DNA of 64,000 bases from a virus, in the IMG/VR virus record IMGVR_UViG_3300029893_000001, positions 62,001 to 126,000 of that record; one strand, 5' to 3'. The notes under the pieces were generated by a model, which was given only the letters and a program-made list of their open reading frames with translations, had not been told where the DNA came from and ran no database searches. Positions 16,546 through 25,175 of the stretch are shown piece by piece; position 1 is the stretch's first letter; each line of letters begins with the position of its first letter. Made by a program: the position numbers and the translations under genes.

Positions 16546-17381
16546 AAAGCCTGCGAGTAGCCGATGTTGACGTGAGTTTCGGCGGGAGTGCTCCAAAGAT
16601 GGAATTCCAAGCCAAATGCCACGCCCGTTGCTGCTAACAGAACTCCAGAAACAACGAACATAACGTTCGCACTAGTTGCGAGCGTCACGATATGCTCAAC
16701 GTCCAGAGGCGAACAGCCGGTGGCAGTTTGGCCACACGTTGACGAAAGCTCCTCGAACTGTAGCTGAGCTGCCACACCGAGCCCTACCGCAGTCACGAAC
16801 GACGCAAGCGTAAACGCTCCTCCCGTCAGCGTCCACCCGAATCCGAATCCTCGGTCTACTGGGGCAGAAACAACGACCTCGGGGATCGTAATAGCCCCAT
16901 CCTCGTCCGTGGTTTCGTCGCGCGGAGCCTCCTCCGCCTCCTCGACCGCGGAGATCTCCACTTCCTCTGCAGCCTCGTCGGCAGCCGCCATCCTGGCTCG
17001 GTCCAGTAATAGCCGCAGGTCGGCGATTCGAACTCGAATAGCCGCTGCATCCTCGGCTTGTGGAAGTTCTCGCAAGTAGCGAGAATAAGCGTCCACAGCA
17101 CGCTGCATGTACGGAATCGAATCCGCATCTCCGACGGTATCCGCAGCTCGCTCGTAACAAAGCCCGATGTTGTAGAGCAGCTCTGGCGCAAAAACAGTCG
17201 TGAACGACTGTTCGAAATGCGTAGCACAATCAAGCCAACGGCCCTGACGAAATGCTAGCTCTGCCCGGCTGAAATGTTCCTGTGCTTGCTGAATTTGCTC
17301 CTGGGAAGCCCTAGACTGAGCGTGTACCGTCCCAGGGACGCACACCAGAAGAGCCAAGAGAAAACCTACCTGTCGCAACAT
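16542..17381 (-). CDS. Exported TPR protein with C-terminal membrane segments
   Basis: 279 residues. A signal peptide (LLALLVCVPGTVHA, cleavage before QS) is followed by TPR-like helices (ELLYNIGLCYERAAD, AVDAYSRYLRELPQAEDA), an acidic linker, and two hydrophobic segments near the C-terminus. This architecture is common among Myxococcota periplasmic/inner-membrane TPR proteins, so the gene may be host-derived. It follows a junction motif and an AAGGAGG ribosome-binding site. Role in the phage unknown; envelope remodelling is only a guess. Confidence 0.65.
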   Translation of the reverse strand: MLRQVGFLLALLVCVPGTVHAQSRASQEQIQQAQEHFSRAELAFRQGRWLDCATHFEQSFTTVFAPELLYNIGLCYERAADTVGDADSIPYMQRAVDAYSRYLRELPQAEDAAAIRVRIADLRLLLDRARMAAADEAAEEVEISAVEEAEEAPRDETTDEDGAITIPEVVVSAPVDRGFGFGWTLTGGAFTLASFVTAVGLGVAAQLQFEELSSTCGQTATGCSPLDVEHIVTLATSANVMFVVSGVLLAATGVAFGLEFHLWSTPAETHVNIGYSQAF

Positions 17382-17402
17382 AGCGACCTCCTTGCCCCTT
17401 AT

Positions 17403-17419
17403 TATCGGCAGGGTTCAGC
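17403..17419 (-). promoter_or_regulatory. Junction motif, copy 3
   Basis: GCTGAACCCTGCCGATA followed by ATAA, about 22 nt before the TPR gene start. It lies just beyond the preceding gene's stop. Confidence 0.65.
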
Positions 17420-17421
17420 CC

Positions 17422-17706
17422 CTATTGGATATGGGCGCGGGAACTGTACCTCCACACCCAACCAAGGACTCCACCCGCCTCGCGAATCAACGGCGATTTT
17501 GACTCACTCATGTGCTCGATGGCATCAGCGGGCTGCAGCACAGAAAATACCTCTGCGATGCAATCACGAAGCTCCAATGGAATGCTAGAGTCGTCCCTAG
17601 TTAACTCTATCCCATGTTTCGGGTAAGCAAACAGAAGTTGCGAAACTTGGATGAGTCGCGACCGAAGTTCGGCGCCTAGCGCGGTTTTGTCTCTTGTGGC
17701 TCTCAT
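17422..17706 (-). CDS. Unknown phage protein
   Basis: 94 residues, mostly helical, ATGA overlap with the upstream gene. No family recognised. Confidence 0.5.
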   Translation of the reverse strand: MRATRDKTALGAELRSRLIQVSQLLFAYPKHGIELTRDDSSIPLELRDCIAEVFSVLQPADAIEHMSESKSPLIREAGGVLGWVWRYSSRAHIQ

Positions 17707-18098
17707 CTCTCAGAAAGTACCTGTGGTAGCCCACGTCGCTCAGAAATGCACTGCGCCTCAGGACACTCACAGTCTTGGCTTTCGCATCCACCAAAATGGG
17801 AGAAATCCGGGTCGCACGCCGCACAGAGCGCGGCACCTTCCCGAAGAAAGTCGAGTCCCTTTTTGGTGAGACGCACACTAGTCCAAGGAAAGTCGCCGCC
17901 AAGAGATTCGAGATACCCCTCCTTGAACAGGGCGTCCAACGTTTTCGCGATGGCAGGAGAAAACGTTGCCTCGAAAACCGAAAACCTCTTCGCCTTGTTC
18001 AAAACGGTGAGGATTACCTTTCGGTTTCCACGCTTGTTGCGTGGAATATCATCTAGCCCAGCCGAGAACGAGCACACGAATACAGTGTCACGTGCCAC
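17703..18098 (-). CDS. Winged-helix-like protein with Cys-rich tail
   Basis: 131 residues. Residues about 45-95 (KTLDALFKEGYLESLGG, TSVRLTKKGLDFLREG) look like a winged-helix domain. The last 40 residues hold six cysteines (CAACDPDF...CESQDCECPEAQC), a likely zinc site. Possible DNA-binding regulator. Confidence 0.5.
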   Translation of the reverse strand: MARDTVFVCSFSAGLDDIPRNKRGNRKVILTVLNKAKRFSVFEATFSPAIAKTLDALFKEGYLESLGGDFPWTSVRLTKKGLDFLREGAALCAACDPDFSHFGGCESQDCECPEAQCISERRGLPQVLSER

Positions 18099-18690
18099 GG
18101 GAATTCCTAATCTGCGTGCTAGAGATGCCTGCTAGGTGAAGGGGCAGCTCCACTCCTGAGTCAAAGCAATTCTTCGGGCCTGATGCTAAGCGCATTCCAT
18201 TTCTAGGCCAGACACAAAAGCTGCAGCCCATTTTGCTAACTGCCGCCCTTCCGTTGATCTCAACAAGTCGAACGTAATTGTCGTAGCCAATGTGGAAGAT
18301 CACCTCTTCCGCATAAGAGCGAAGAACTTCGTACTTGTCCACAAAAAGCGGCTGAGCCGTTACGAGAACATCGGCATAGCCGGTAAACTGGCGAAGCCGC
18401 TTCATTAGCTCGTCTTTCGTGAGGTCAGCCTTCCCTACTCGACTTGTGGAGATTTCGAAATACTTCGCGGAAGTCGTGGCTGCAACGGCGTATCCTGCTG
18501 ATCCATAACGCTGGACCACCATGGCATCCTCATCGATCGATTCGAACATCCACCGGTGGCCGTCATGAAGGGGATCAAAAGACCCACACAGCACATGTAG
18601 CTCTCCCACCTTCATCTTTGGGCTGAACGGCTCCAGGCCACGTGCCCTGCCGAGGCCACGGAATACACCAACGTAGTTTGAGTCAAACAT
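18088..18690 (-). CDS. NMN/NaMN adenylyltransferase-like protein
   Basis: 200 residues. CGSFDPLHDGHRWMFES is the nucleotidyltransferase GxFDPxHxGH motif that binds ATP; the C-terminal ISSTQIRNSRG matches the SSTxIR signature of NadD/NMNAT enzymes. It would join a mononucleotide with ATP to make NAD or its acid form. The CinA-like gene lies just upstream and nicotinamidase and nicotinate phosphoribosyltransferase genes are nearby, supporting NAD salvage over other cytidylyltransferase roles. The start could also be at 18615 (MKVGELHVLCG), which leaves the motif nearer the N-terminus as usual. Confidence 0.75.
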   Translation of the reverse strand: MFDSNYVGVFRGLGRARGLEPFSPKMKVGELHVLCGSFDPLHDGHRWMFESIDEDAMVVQRYGSAGYAVAATTSAKYFEISTSRVGKADLTKDELMKRLRQFTGYADVLVTAQPLFVDKYEVLRSYAEEVIFHIGYDNYVRLVEINGRAAVSKMGCSFCVWPRNGMRLASGPKNCFDSGVELPLHLAGISSTQIRNSRGT

Positions 18691-18695
18691 CGAAA

Positions 18696-18878
18696 TTACT
18701 CACAACGACATCTCGCCCGGAACGCTGCAGCTCCGGCACACGTGAACGGGTCAGTACCCACCGCACAATGTTGCTCTAATTCTTGGGCATGAGCACACCG
18801 TCTCGCACATTCTTCATCCGACGGCGGGCTGCCACAAGCGTCCAGCAAAAAGACGGCAGCTATCAGAAACCTAAACAC
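18696..18878 (-). CDS. Small lipoprotein
   Basis: 60 residues from a GTG at 18878. A hydrophobic stretch FLIAAVFLLDAC ends in a lipobox-like LLDAC, giving acylation at Cys14, and the mature part has seven further cysteines. A surface or periplasmic phage lipoprotein, perhaps an exclusion factor; function unknown. Confidence 0.55.
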   Translation of the reverse strand: MFRFLIAAVFLLDACGSPPSDEECARRCAHAQELEQHCAVGTDPFTCAGAAAFRARCRCE

Positions 18879-19428
18879 GGACCAAGAATCCACCGGTTTG
18901 CAGCTCGTCGACCAAGTCTGACGAAGTTCCTGTTGCCAGCGCAAGTGCACACTCACTGATCATCCGATCCTGAATGTAGCGCTTACGGGACACCTTATAC
19001 GTGTCGCTGTGGTCAGCCTCATCAAGCTTGTCTAGCTGGAGGTGATAAACGTCTACGGAAGAGGGGTGTCCAAACGCAATGAATGCATGATTGTCACCAC
19101 GGCGATACCTGGTAGTCGTGATCGCTCCAGTTACAGTGATAGGAAGCGCTTCCCTCAAATCATGCGAGTTGCACAAATGAAGAGCGACAACCATCTCTTG
19201 TGAGACCGAGCCGGCATTACCCAAAACGTCAGCCGCATTTGGGTGCAGTCTTTCGATAAGCGCTGCTACGCTTTCTCGTGAATACGGTACGTAGATGCTA
19301 TCGATAACCGCCGACGATCCAGGAATCCCCAAAATCCCAGTAGCGTAAGAACCTACGCCGGTCAGCAGAAGCCTAAGCTTCGGACCGGCGTAGTTCGATA
19401 CGAAGGAACAGATGTCAAATTTCGCCAT
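18871..19428 (-). CDS. CinA C-terminal domain (PncC-like) protein
   Basis: 185 residues. LLTGVGSYATGILGIPGSSAVIDSIYVPYSRESVAALI follows the CinA-C pattern (GGLLA..LT.VPGSSAVF.GG...YS...K...L), then GSVSQEMVVAL and ITVTGAITTTR match the AVS.EVA and VTGIAGP blocks. CinA-C/PncC enzymes deamidate nicotinamide mononucleotide to NaMN. Several conserved residues differ (T-G-V in place of E-S-C-T-G-G at the start), so activity may be altered. It sits beside the adenylyltransferase gene and starts nine bases after a junction motif. Confidence 0.65.
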   Translation of the reverse strand: MAKFDICSFVSNYAGPKLRLLLTGVGSYATGILGIPGSSAVIDSIYVPYSRESVAALIERLHPNAADVLGNAGSVSQEMVVALHLCNSHDLREALPITVTGAITTTRYRRGDNHAFIAFGHPSSVDVYHLQLDKLDEADHSDTYKVSRKRYIQDRMISECALALATGTSSDLVDELQTGGFLVRV

Positions 19429-19437
19429 GACGTTTAT

Positions 19438-19454
19438 TATCGTCAGGGTTCAGC
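19438..19454 (-). promoter_or_regulatory. Junction motif, copy 4
   Basis: GCTGAACCCTGACGATA followed by ATAA. It encodes the last codons AEP-stop of the upstream gene and lies 9 nt before the CinA-like ATG. Confidence 0.65.
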
Positions 19455-19697
19455 GGATTGACAGTCGCACTCGCCACGCATCGGGTTTGTTAGGAGAGCG
19501 CAGTCGTCCGTGTGATCTGCAAGAAATGACGTTGCATCCCACATCTCCTCACCGACCTGCTCGTCATACTGACACTCTTCGCAATAGGAAAATGGCTCCT
19601 GAAAATGGTGAGGACATCCACCATTTTTGGAGGCCCATTTTCTCCAATCGCGCGCAGCGTTAACTAGTCGCTGGAAGTCAGTTCTCTTGTCCGCCAT
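19443..19697 (-). CDS. Small Cys/His-rich protein
   Basis: 84 residues from MADKRTDFQRLV at 19697. CPHHF...CEECQYDE and DDCAL...ECDC provide possible zinc ligands. Ends within a junction motif. No family recognised. Confidence 0.5.
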   Translation of the reverse strand: MADKRTDFQRLVNAARDWRKWASKNGGCPHHFQEPFSYCEECQYDEQVGEEMWDATSFLADHTDDCALLTNPMRGECDCQSAEP

Positions 19698-20070
19698 AAG
19701 AACCCCTTTCCAGGTCAAAACGGCGATGTTGTAGCTGCTCGCAGGTATCCTGAGTCAACCCGACTTCAGCGAACGCTTCGTCCCATCGCGAGTTCTCAAC
19801 CTGCACGCGATTGTATAGCCCGCTAATATGAACTAGGTTGCCATGATCAGACAGCCAGTAGATACCGTCTGATTGTGGCTCGTTTGTGATGGATTGATTT
19901 TGTAGGGCCCAGCACCTAAATGGGCGCCCTTGAAAATCATACTGAACCACGACCCAGTCCGCTCCGAAATTATCAGCACTGCACGACGAGCAGCTACGCG
20001 CTGTACCTGCACATCCAGCAAACAGAACCAGCAACAAAACCCACGGACGCTCAAACAACCACTTTGACAT
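19678..20070 (-). CDS. Lipoprotein, unknown
   Basis: 130 residues. A charged N-terminus, hydrophobic VLLLVLFAGC lipobox and mature Cys-rich start (CAGTARSCSSCS) indicate a lipoprotein. The mature domain is strand-rich. Possibly superinfection exclusion or host envelope function; unassigned. Confidence 0.6.
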   Translation of the reverse strand: MSKWLFERPWVLLLVLFAGCAGTARSCSSCSADNFGADWVVVQYDFQGRPFRCWALQNQSITNEPQSDGIYWLSDHGNLVHISGLYNRVQVENSRWDEAFAEVGLTQDTCEQLQHRRFDLERGSYGGQEN

Positions 20071-20077
20071 AGCTACC

Positions 20078-20596
20078 TCAAGAAGATTGGACCCACGTTG
20101 CTACGAATAGTTCGGGACACTCGGGGTGTACCTCTGTGCGCGCCAATCCCCATCCGTCTGTGAATCCCGGCCATAGAACGGTGCCATTAAGATCGTCCAG
20201 CTCGTCTGGGACATGCGTGATAAGACACTCTGAAGCATGCTTTAGGCCTTCACGATAGACCTGCTCACCACCCATGAGCCAAATGTCTTTTCCAGGAGCA
20301 AACTCAGCAGCACACCTAAGCGCGTCTTCCATGTCTCTTGCGATCATGGAGTTGGGATTGATGTTCTCCATCCCAATTTCAACGGGTGTTTTGGATGTGA
20401 TGACGATGTTCACCCGATTCGGTAGGGGTCGCATCTTAGGCAGAAGAGACTCCCAGGTCTTGCGTCCCATGATAACCGCATGGCCACTCGTCTGGTCCTT
20501 AAAGAACTTCAAGTCTCCCTTATAGAACCAGGGAATCTTATTGTCCTTCCCAATCACTCCCTGAGGATTGAATGCAACAATCATTTTGACAGTCAT
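20078..20596 (-). CDS. folA: Dihydrofolate reductase
   Basis: 172 residues. IVAFNPQGVIGKDNKIPW is the folate-binding N-terminus with the conserved Trp; HAVIMGRKTWESL binds the NADPH; IWLMGGEQVYREGL is the second dinucleotide motif. It regenerates tetrahydrofolate consumed by thymidylate synthase, whose gene lies 2 kb away. ATGA overlap with the upstream gene. Confidence 0.92.
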   Translation of the reverse strand: MTVKMIVAFNPQGVIGKDNKIPWFYKGDLKFFKDQTSGHAVIMGRKTWESLLPKMRPLPNRVNIVITSKTPVEIGMENINPNSMIARDMEDALRCAAEFAPGKDIWLMGGEQVYREGLKHASECLITHVPDELDDLNGTVLWPGFTDGWGLARTEVHPECPELFVATWVQSS

Positions 20597-20883
20597 GGGT
20601 GCTCCTCATCTTTCAACGTGCACGACGCGATATCGCCAGTGGGATACAATTCCCACGACATACCAAACCACTCGCGGTCCTTAGGCGGTACGTGTTCATC
20701 GCAATACGCATGCATGTCAAGCGGATGCCACCAAGTCGCCTCGCGTCCGCAGTCAAGTGAGTGGACGCGGTGCCCACCAGAACCACGTAGCCAGCGCCCG
20801 AGGCACGTCGGTGCCTCGTTTTCGTATTCGGCACGTGCCAGTTCAGGAGCATCCGCAAAACGAGGACACATTGCCTTAGTCAT
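20593..20883 (-). CDS. Small unknown Cys/His protein
   Basis: 96 residues with C and H scattered (CLGRW, DCGREATWWHPLDMHAYCDEHVPP), suggesting metal binding. Overlaps both neighbours by 4 nt. Confidence 0.5.
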   Translation of the reverse strand: MTKAMCPRFADAPELARAEYENEAPTCLGRWLRGSGGHRVHSLDCGREATWWHPLDMHAYCDEHVPPKDREWFGMSWELYPTGDIASCTLKDEEHP

Positions 20884-21221
20884 GAAGGCTCCTCGTGCGA
20901 TCTTCGCATCGGACTCATGGGCAGTACCCGCTCGCCGCCCTTTCGAGCGTCAGACGAATCTTCAGAAAGCATCTTTAGCGCTTCTGCCTCACATATTTCA
21001 CACAGTTTGTCTGTGTCTGTAACCCCAGTGGCCGTTAGGTGCCCTACATACTTTCTGCAGAGCGTATCACGCGGCGGAAGAGCCCAGGGGATATACAGAG
21101 CTATATGATACTTCTTGTCAGAAGAGCCGTATAGCACCCCAAGCACTTGGCCATCAGCCAGTTCCCCGACTCTTGAGGTATTGCCTCGTTCTGGCGGACG
21201 CAGTATTTTGATCTTGTTCAT
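20880..21221 (-). CDS. Unknown phage protein
   Basis: 113 residues, with a strand-rich middle and a CEICEAEALKML segment. No family recognised. Confidence 0.5.
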   Translation of the reverse strand: MNKIKILRPPERGNTSRVGELADGQVLGVLYGSSDKKYHIALYIPWALPPRDTLCRKYVGHLTATGVTDTDKLCEICEAEALKMLSEDSSDARKGGERVLPMSPMRRSHEEPS

Positions 21222-21226
21222 CCCTG

Positions 21227-21808
21227 CTAGTCCGCGCGGCTTTCGTCTTCTTCCTTCAACTCGTCCAGCATGACACTAACCACGCCAGCAATTCGAGTGA
21301 CGCGAGCCTTGGCCCGATCACGAGCCTCACGGAGAAGCTGCTTCGCCTTCTTAATCCCGGAATTGTCTGCACAATACTGCACCAGCTCACGAAGAATCTT
21401 GTCCGAATCACCGTCAAGCATCAATTCTGTAATCTCGTCAACGGAAACAGTCTCTTCACTACGCTTTCGTTCGAGAAAGCCGTCAACCATTTGCTGTTGC
21501 TTGCGCTTCTTCGCCTCCCGATCGAATTCGTCATCAGTGATATCCTCGTCCTCAGGAGGCGGAGAAACAACGACTGGCTTGGCTGGTTTGGCAACAGGCA
21601 TAGGACGACGAGCCACAGGTGCGACAGTTTCTTCGTCATCCTCTTCGTCTTCATCGTCGATGTCGTCTTCGTCCTCATTCGTTGCGACTCGAACCTTCTG
21701 ATGTGACGTTGGTGTTGGCTCGTCCTCGTCCTCATAATCTTCGTCAAGGTCATCGATGTCTTCAAGAAGATCCTCGTCTTCGTCGTGAGCAGGCTTGAGC
21801 TTCGGCAT
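21227..21808 (-). CDS. Very acidic protein
   Basis: 193 residues; the first 75 are dominated by Asp/Glu, then a Pro/Ala/Val linker, then a helical domain (about 110-190). Such acidic N-termini occur in phage proteins that mimic DNA or bind basic partners. No family recognised. Confidence 0.55.
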   Translation of the reverse strand: MPKLKPAHDEDEDLLEDIDDLDEDYEDEDEPTPTSHQKVRVATNEDEDDIDDEDEEDDEETVAPVARRPMPVAKPAKPVVVSPPPEDEDITDDEFDREAKKRKQQQMVDGFLERKRSEETVSVDEITELMLDGDSDKILRELVQYCADNSGIKKAKQLLREARDRAKARVTRIAGVVSVMLDELKEEDESRAD

Positions 21809-21841
21809 CGTTGATTTCTCCTCAAGTAAGGGGACTATGAT

Positions 21842-22450
21842 TTACAGAGCACAACAGGCGTCGACTACATCCCAAAGTTCGTACTCTTCCTGATTACAGG
21901 AAAAGGGGCACTGGTCCTCTTTGCCCGGCAAAGCGAGGATAGAAGCAAAGGGCTTGACTTTTGGTCCTCGCACTAAATGCGTAACACAAGGCTCATCGCC
22001 ACACACTTCTACCTGATGATATGTGTTTTCGTCCAGGTAGTAACTGGATCCTGCCGACACATCAAAAGTCGATACCTTCAACGCCATTACGTAACGTTTT
22101 TCGTCCGGAGCGGCCACGCCAGGTGTGCATGAGTCGTATCGCAGTACAGCAGGCAGAGCGCCTTCTCTAGAATCTGGTATAACGTTAGGAACAATCTTCC
22201 AAACATGCGTTCGCAGCGTTCCACGTAGGACATGGGAGGTAAAGTGATACCGATGATCGTGGGGATTTTCAGCGACCGCCTTTATCCCCCAAAGGCTTTT
22301 GGACCAAAAAGGATGGTAGAAGTGATACCGGGTGTCGTCATCCATCTTCATCTGAACGAAACCCAGGCCAAAGAAATGAATCTTTGTACAATGAGCCCTC
22401 AGGTAATCGACGTCGAGTAATGGCTCTTTGTACTCAGGAAGAAGAGTCAT
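21842..22450 (-). CDS. Cupin-like protein
   Basis: About 202 residues from MTLLPEYKEP at 22450, ATGA-overlapping thyA. NPHDHRYHFTSHVLRGTLRTHVW and YYLDENTYHQVEV resemble cupin motifs with metal-binding His residues. Substrate unknown; position after thyA hints at nucleotide-related metabolism. Confidence 0.5.
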   Translation of the reverse strand: MTLLPEYKEPLLDVDYLRAHCTKIHFFGLGFVQMKMDDDTRYHFYHPFWSKSLWGIKAVAENPHDHRYHFTSHVLRGTLRTHVWKIVPNVIPDSREGALPAVLRYDSCTPGVAAPDEKRYVMALKVSTFDVSAGSSYYLDENTYHQVEVCGDEPCVTHLVRGPKVKPFASILALPGKEDQCPFSCNQEEYELWDVVDACCAL

Positions 22451-23487
22451 ACGGCTACCTCTGCTTTGATTGCAGGATGACACTGATAACCATCGAATTC
22501 GAAATCCTCAGCACCGCGACACAACCTAAGGAAGTCATCGATGGACCAATTCCTAGGATCTGTAGCCTCTGTAAGAGCAGACTGGTGCTCTCCCGGAGAC
22601 CTGTACATGACACCTGCTGCGCTGGGATTCTCCAGGTTGTTACTATAGGGAACTCGGTATTCGAAAGTCTTGATGCGAAGAGTAGGAAGGTTAAAAGGCT
22701 TCCTGCTTAGCTGCTCTTCGACTTGCGTCCCATGGTTCGAATAGATATGCACCGAACCAAACGTGTGAATGAACGTCCCCGGAGTCATGCCTGCGAGCCC
22801 TGCCATGATGTGCGTCAGTGCGGCGTAACTCGCGATGTTAAAAGGCACTCCAAGGAACACATCAGCGGATCTCTGGTAGAGCTGACAGTCTAGGAAGTAC
22901 CGCTCTCCTATGACCAGCGGGTCCTTTCGGACACTGAATTGGAAGAGTGTATGACATGGAGGTAGAGCTACCATGTCTGCCTCGAAGGGGTTCCAACCCG
23001 TTACGATGATTCGACGGGAGAACGGGTTTGTACGTAAGGTATTGAGAGCCTCAGCGATTTGGTCAAAACCGTTTCTCTTGTATAGCTTCTCGTCGTTCTC
23101 GTAATCATCATTAGCATCAGCGCCAAAGTTCCGCCATTGATGACCGTATACCGGTCCCAGTTCTCCTTCTGGGTACCCAAAACGATTGCATTGTTCGGCA
23201 GTCGCCCACTCATCCCAGATGTGAACGTTCTTCTCTTGAAGAAACTTGACGTGGGTCTGGCCTCTAAGCATCCAAAGAAGCTCTTCCACCAATCCTCGGT
23301 GGAACATTTTCTTTGTTGTGAGTAGAGGGAATCCTTTGCGTAAGTCAATTCTAAGCTGATATCCAAACAGATCCCGAATGCCTGCCCCTGTTCGGTCTGG
23401 CTTATCGTTTCCGTACTGAAGAATGTTACGAAGGAGATCGAGGTACTGCTCTTCGGCGCCTTGATTGAAATTGATTGAAAAGGTCAT
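22447..23487 (-). CDS. thyA: Thymidylate synthase (ThyA type)
   Basis: 346 residues. DRTGAGIRDLFGYQLRIDLRKGFPLLTTKKM is the folate/dUMP-binding N-terminus; LPPCHTLFQF contains the catalytic cysteine; GVPFNIASYAALTHIMA and the HIYSNH segment complete the active site. It methylates dUMP using methylene-tetrahydrofolate, producing dihydrofolate that the neighbouring DHFR recycles. It is longer than E. coli ThyA because of insertions around residues 110-130 and near the C-terminus. Confidence 0.95.
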   Translation of the reverse strand: MTFSINFNQGAEEQYLDLLRNILQYGNDKPDRTGAGIRDLFGYQLRIDLRKGFPLLTTKKMFHRGLVEELLWMLRGQTHVKFLQEKNVHIWDEWATAEQCNRFGYPEGELGPVYGHQWRNFGADANDDYENDEKLYKRNGFDQIAEALNTLRTNPFSRRIIVTGWNPFEADMVALPPCHTLFQFSVRKDPLVIGERYFLDCQLYQRSADVFLGVPFNIASYAALTHIMAGLAGMTPGTFIHTFGSVHIYSNHGTQVEEQLSRKPFNLPTLRIKTFEYRVPYSNNLENPSAAGVMYRSPGEHQSALTEATDPRNWSIDDFLRLCRGAEDFEFDGYQCHPAIKAEVAV

Positions 23488-23514
23488 GTACCGAAGTTTA
23501 CAGATCCCTCAGCG

Positions 23515-23754
23515 TCAGACGGTCGGTGGTTTTGTAGGATCTGTACGCTCAACCATCGCGACACGATCCTTTGAGGGCAGAACGGTGCGCACTGAGGAGG
23601 GAAGAAATCCAGACAGCGCGAAGACGCAAACTGCACACATGTCAACGTCGATCAGACCACCGTCCTTCGTTGACATCTTTGGGTGCTTAACTGATACGAT
23701 CCAGGTATCTCGGTCGCATCGACGACCGCACTTGTCACACAACACAGCGCGCAT
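23515..23754 (-). CDS. Small zinc-ribbon protein
   Basis: 79 residues starting MRAVLCDKCGRRCDRD, with a second CAVC near residue 40: one zinc ribbon. No specific family. Confidence 0.55.
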   Translation of the reverse strand: MRAVLCDKCGRRCDRDTWIVSVKHPKMSTKDGGLIDVDMCAVCVFALSGFLPSSVRTVLPSKDRVAMVERTDPTKPPTV

Positions 23755-23756
23755 TG

Positions 23757-23978
23757 TTACAAATCCTTAATGGCTTCTTGCCATTCCTGCTTGAGCTTCT
23801 GGATGTCCCCAACTACGTGGCGGTGTTCAATGTGCCCGATGCCGTTTACGATTACTCCAATACGGATCTTGCCCTCACCGAACTCTTCCATGTCTACGAT
23901 CGCGTCAGCCCGAACGAAAATCTTTAGCTGAGCCTCGGGATCGCTGAAGTGATGTTTCTCAAATTCGAGCACCTTCAT
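23757..23978 (-). CDS. Small unknown protein
   Basis: 73 residues from MKVLEFEKHHF at 23978; strand-rich then helical. A longer start at 24041 is possible but adds a low-complexity leader. Confidence 0.5.
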   Translation of the reverse strand: MKVLEFEKHHFSDPEAQLKIFVRADAIVDMEEFGEGKIRIGVIVNGIGHIEHRHVVGDIQKLKQEWQEAIKDL

Positions 23979-24116
23979 CGGTGACCTCTTGTAAGGTGAT
24001 CTTGAGCTAAGATCTGAATCCATAATTGTGTACCCTGCCATTAGGCAGGGTCACGCATTGGGCATAGCCTGGCTCAAGTTGAATCGTCTGTATCAACCAG
24101 CGTAGCCTATACCGGC

Positions 24117-24635
24117 TCATGCGTGCCCGTTTTTCTTCATCTCAAGAATACGCTCCTGATACCTACGCAACTCGAAGTACGCCTCGACTGTCAGGAGGTC
24201 TTTCATGTCTTCATAGTCCGTCGAAGACTGAATTTGCTCCTTAATGAGCGTACTACTAACCGCAGAAAGCGCTGGGTCAGAAGGCAAGAGCACAGTCTGA
24301 ACATGAGGGCATAGCTTCATGTTTTCTAGTGCCAATTCTAGCTCTGTCTTCGCGTCGGTTTCGTTTCGTACTCCGCGAATAAGCGCAGAAGCTCCAATTC
24401 TGTCTGCGTATTTCACGACATACCCGGTCGTCGCGTCAACAGACACATGAGGCATATTATCGATGTAGCTTTGAATCAGCTTTACCCGCTCTCTAGAAGA
24501 GAACATGGGCTTCTTGTCTGGATTATCCGCCACAAGGATTCGAACGTGAGAGAAGAGACGACAGCCTTGAAGAACTACGCTGAAGTGTCCCCGAGTAAAG
24601 GGATCGAACGTGCCAGGATACACCGCCACCGTCAT
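24117..24635 (-). CDS. CoaD-like phosphopantetheine adenylyltransferase
   Basis: 172 residues. YPGTFDPFTRGHFSVVLQG is the GTFDPxTxGH ATP-binding motif; ALIRGVRNETDAKTELELALENM and SSTLIKEQI match the CoaD signature (GLR...D.E.E......, S.S.vKE). CoaD transfers AMP to 4'-phosphopantetheine in coenzyme A synthesis. A second nucleotidyltransferase with the same fold is encoded at 18088-18690. Specificity could differ in a phage; a nucleotide adenylyltransferase role cannot be excluded. Confidence 0.8.
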   Translation of the reverse strand: MTVAVYPGTFDPFTRGHFSVVLQGCRLFSHVRILVADNPDKKPMFSSRERVKLIQSYIDNMPHVSVDATTGYVVKYADRIGASALIRGVRNETDAKTELELALENMKLCPHVQTVLLPSDPALSAVSSTLIKEQIQSSTDYEDMKDLLTVEAYFELRRYQERILEMKKNGHA

Positions 24636-25123
24636 TTGATTCTCTCTTTCAGGTAATTAACAAGCTTGAGAAGGTCTTCCAGCGTGTTGTCTTGTTTCAT
24701 CCTGTTTGCTTTGGATGAAATGATGCAGACATTTCCTGAGACGTAGCCCCTAGAGGGAATCAGTCTATCCAGACTAGGAGATCCATCATGAACTCTTCCG
24801 ACACCGAATTCCAGAGGAATTCCAAGGATTGGGCACAAGTCCGGGATAACTATATCTGACACTTGCAGGTCAAATGGTATCCCTCTTTTCTTTGCCCTCT
24901 TCTTAGTCTCAGCCCAAATCAGCTTAGCTGGATTGGTTGCCTTTAGTCTAGCCCGAGCGTTTCTCTTAGAGGCTGCTACTGCTTCAGGCGCTTCTTTTCT
25001 GTAGGTTCTAGCCCGCTCATTCAGCTTAGCTCGGTTCTTAGCAGCATAACGCCGAACAGTTCCTCTAGAGACTTCCTTCTCTCTTTCAGAGAGTTGGCTG
25101 TATGGGGTTCCTCTAGGGGCCAT
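24632..25123 (-). CDS. HNH-type endonuclease
   Basis: 163 residues. A basic helical N-terminus (NRAKLNERARTYRKEA) precedes a core DLCPILGIPLEFG...SLDRLIPSRGYVSGNVCIISSKANRMK, typical of phage HNH/recombination endonuclease VII-like enzymes where the SLDR...GY..GN..... helix carries catalytic residues. ATGA overlap with the CoaD-like gene. Possibly a free-standing homing endonuclease. Confidence 0.7.
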   Translation of the reverse strand: MAPRGTPYSQLSEREKEVSRGTVRRYAAKNRAKLNERARTYRKEAPEAVAASKRNARARLKATNPAKLIWAETKKRAKKRGIPFDLQVSDIVIPDLCPILGIPLEFGVGRVHDGSPSLDRLIPSRGYVSGNVCIISSKANRMKQDNTLEDLLKLVNYLKERIK

Positions 25124-25175
25124 TGCTACGATTCCGTCGTCTTCATTGTGTCGTTGAGGTGCTGATAATGGTCAG

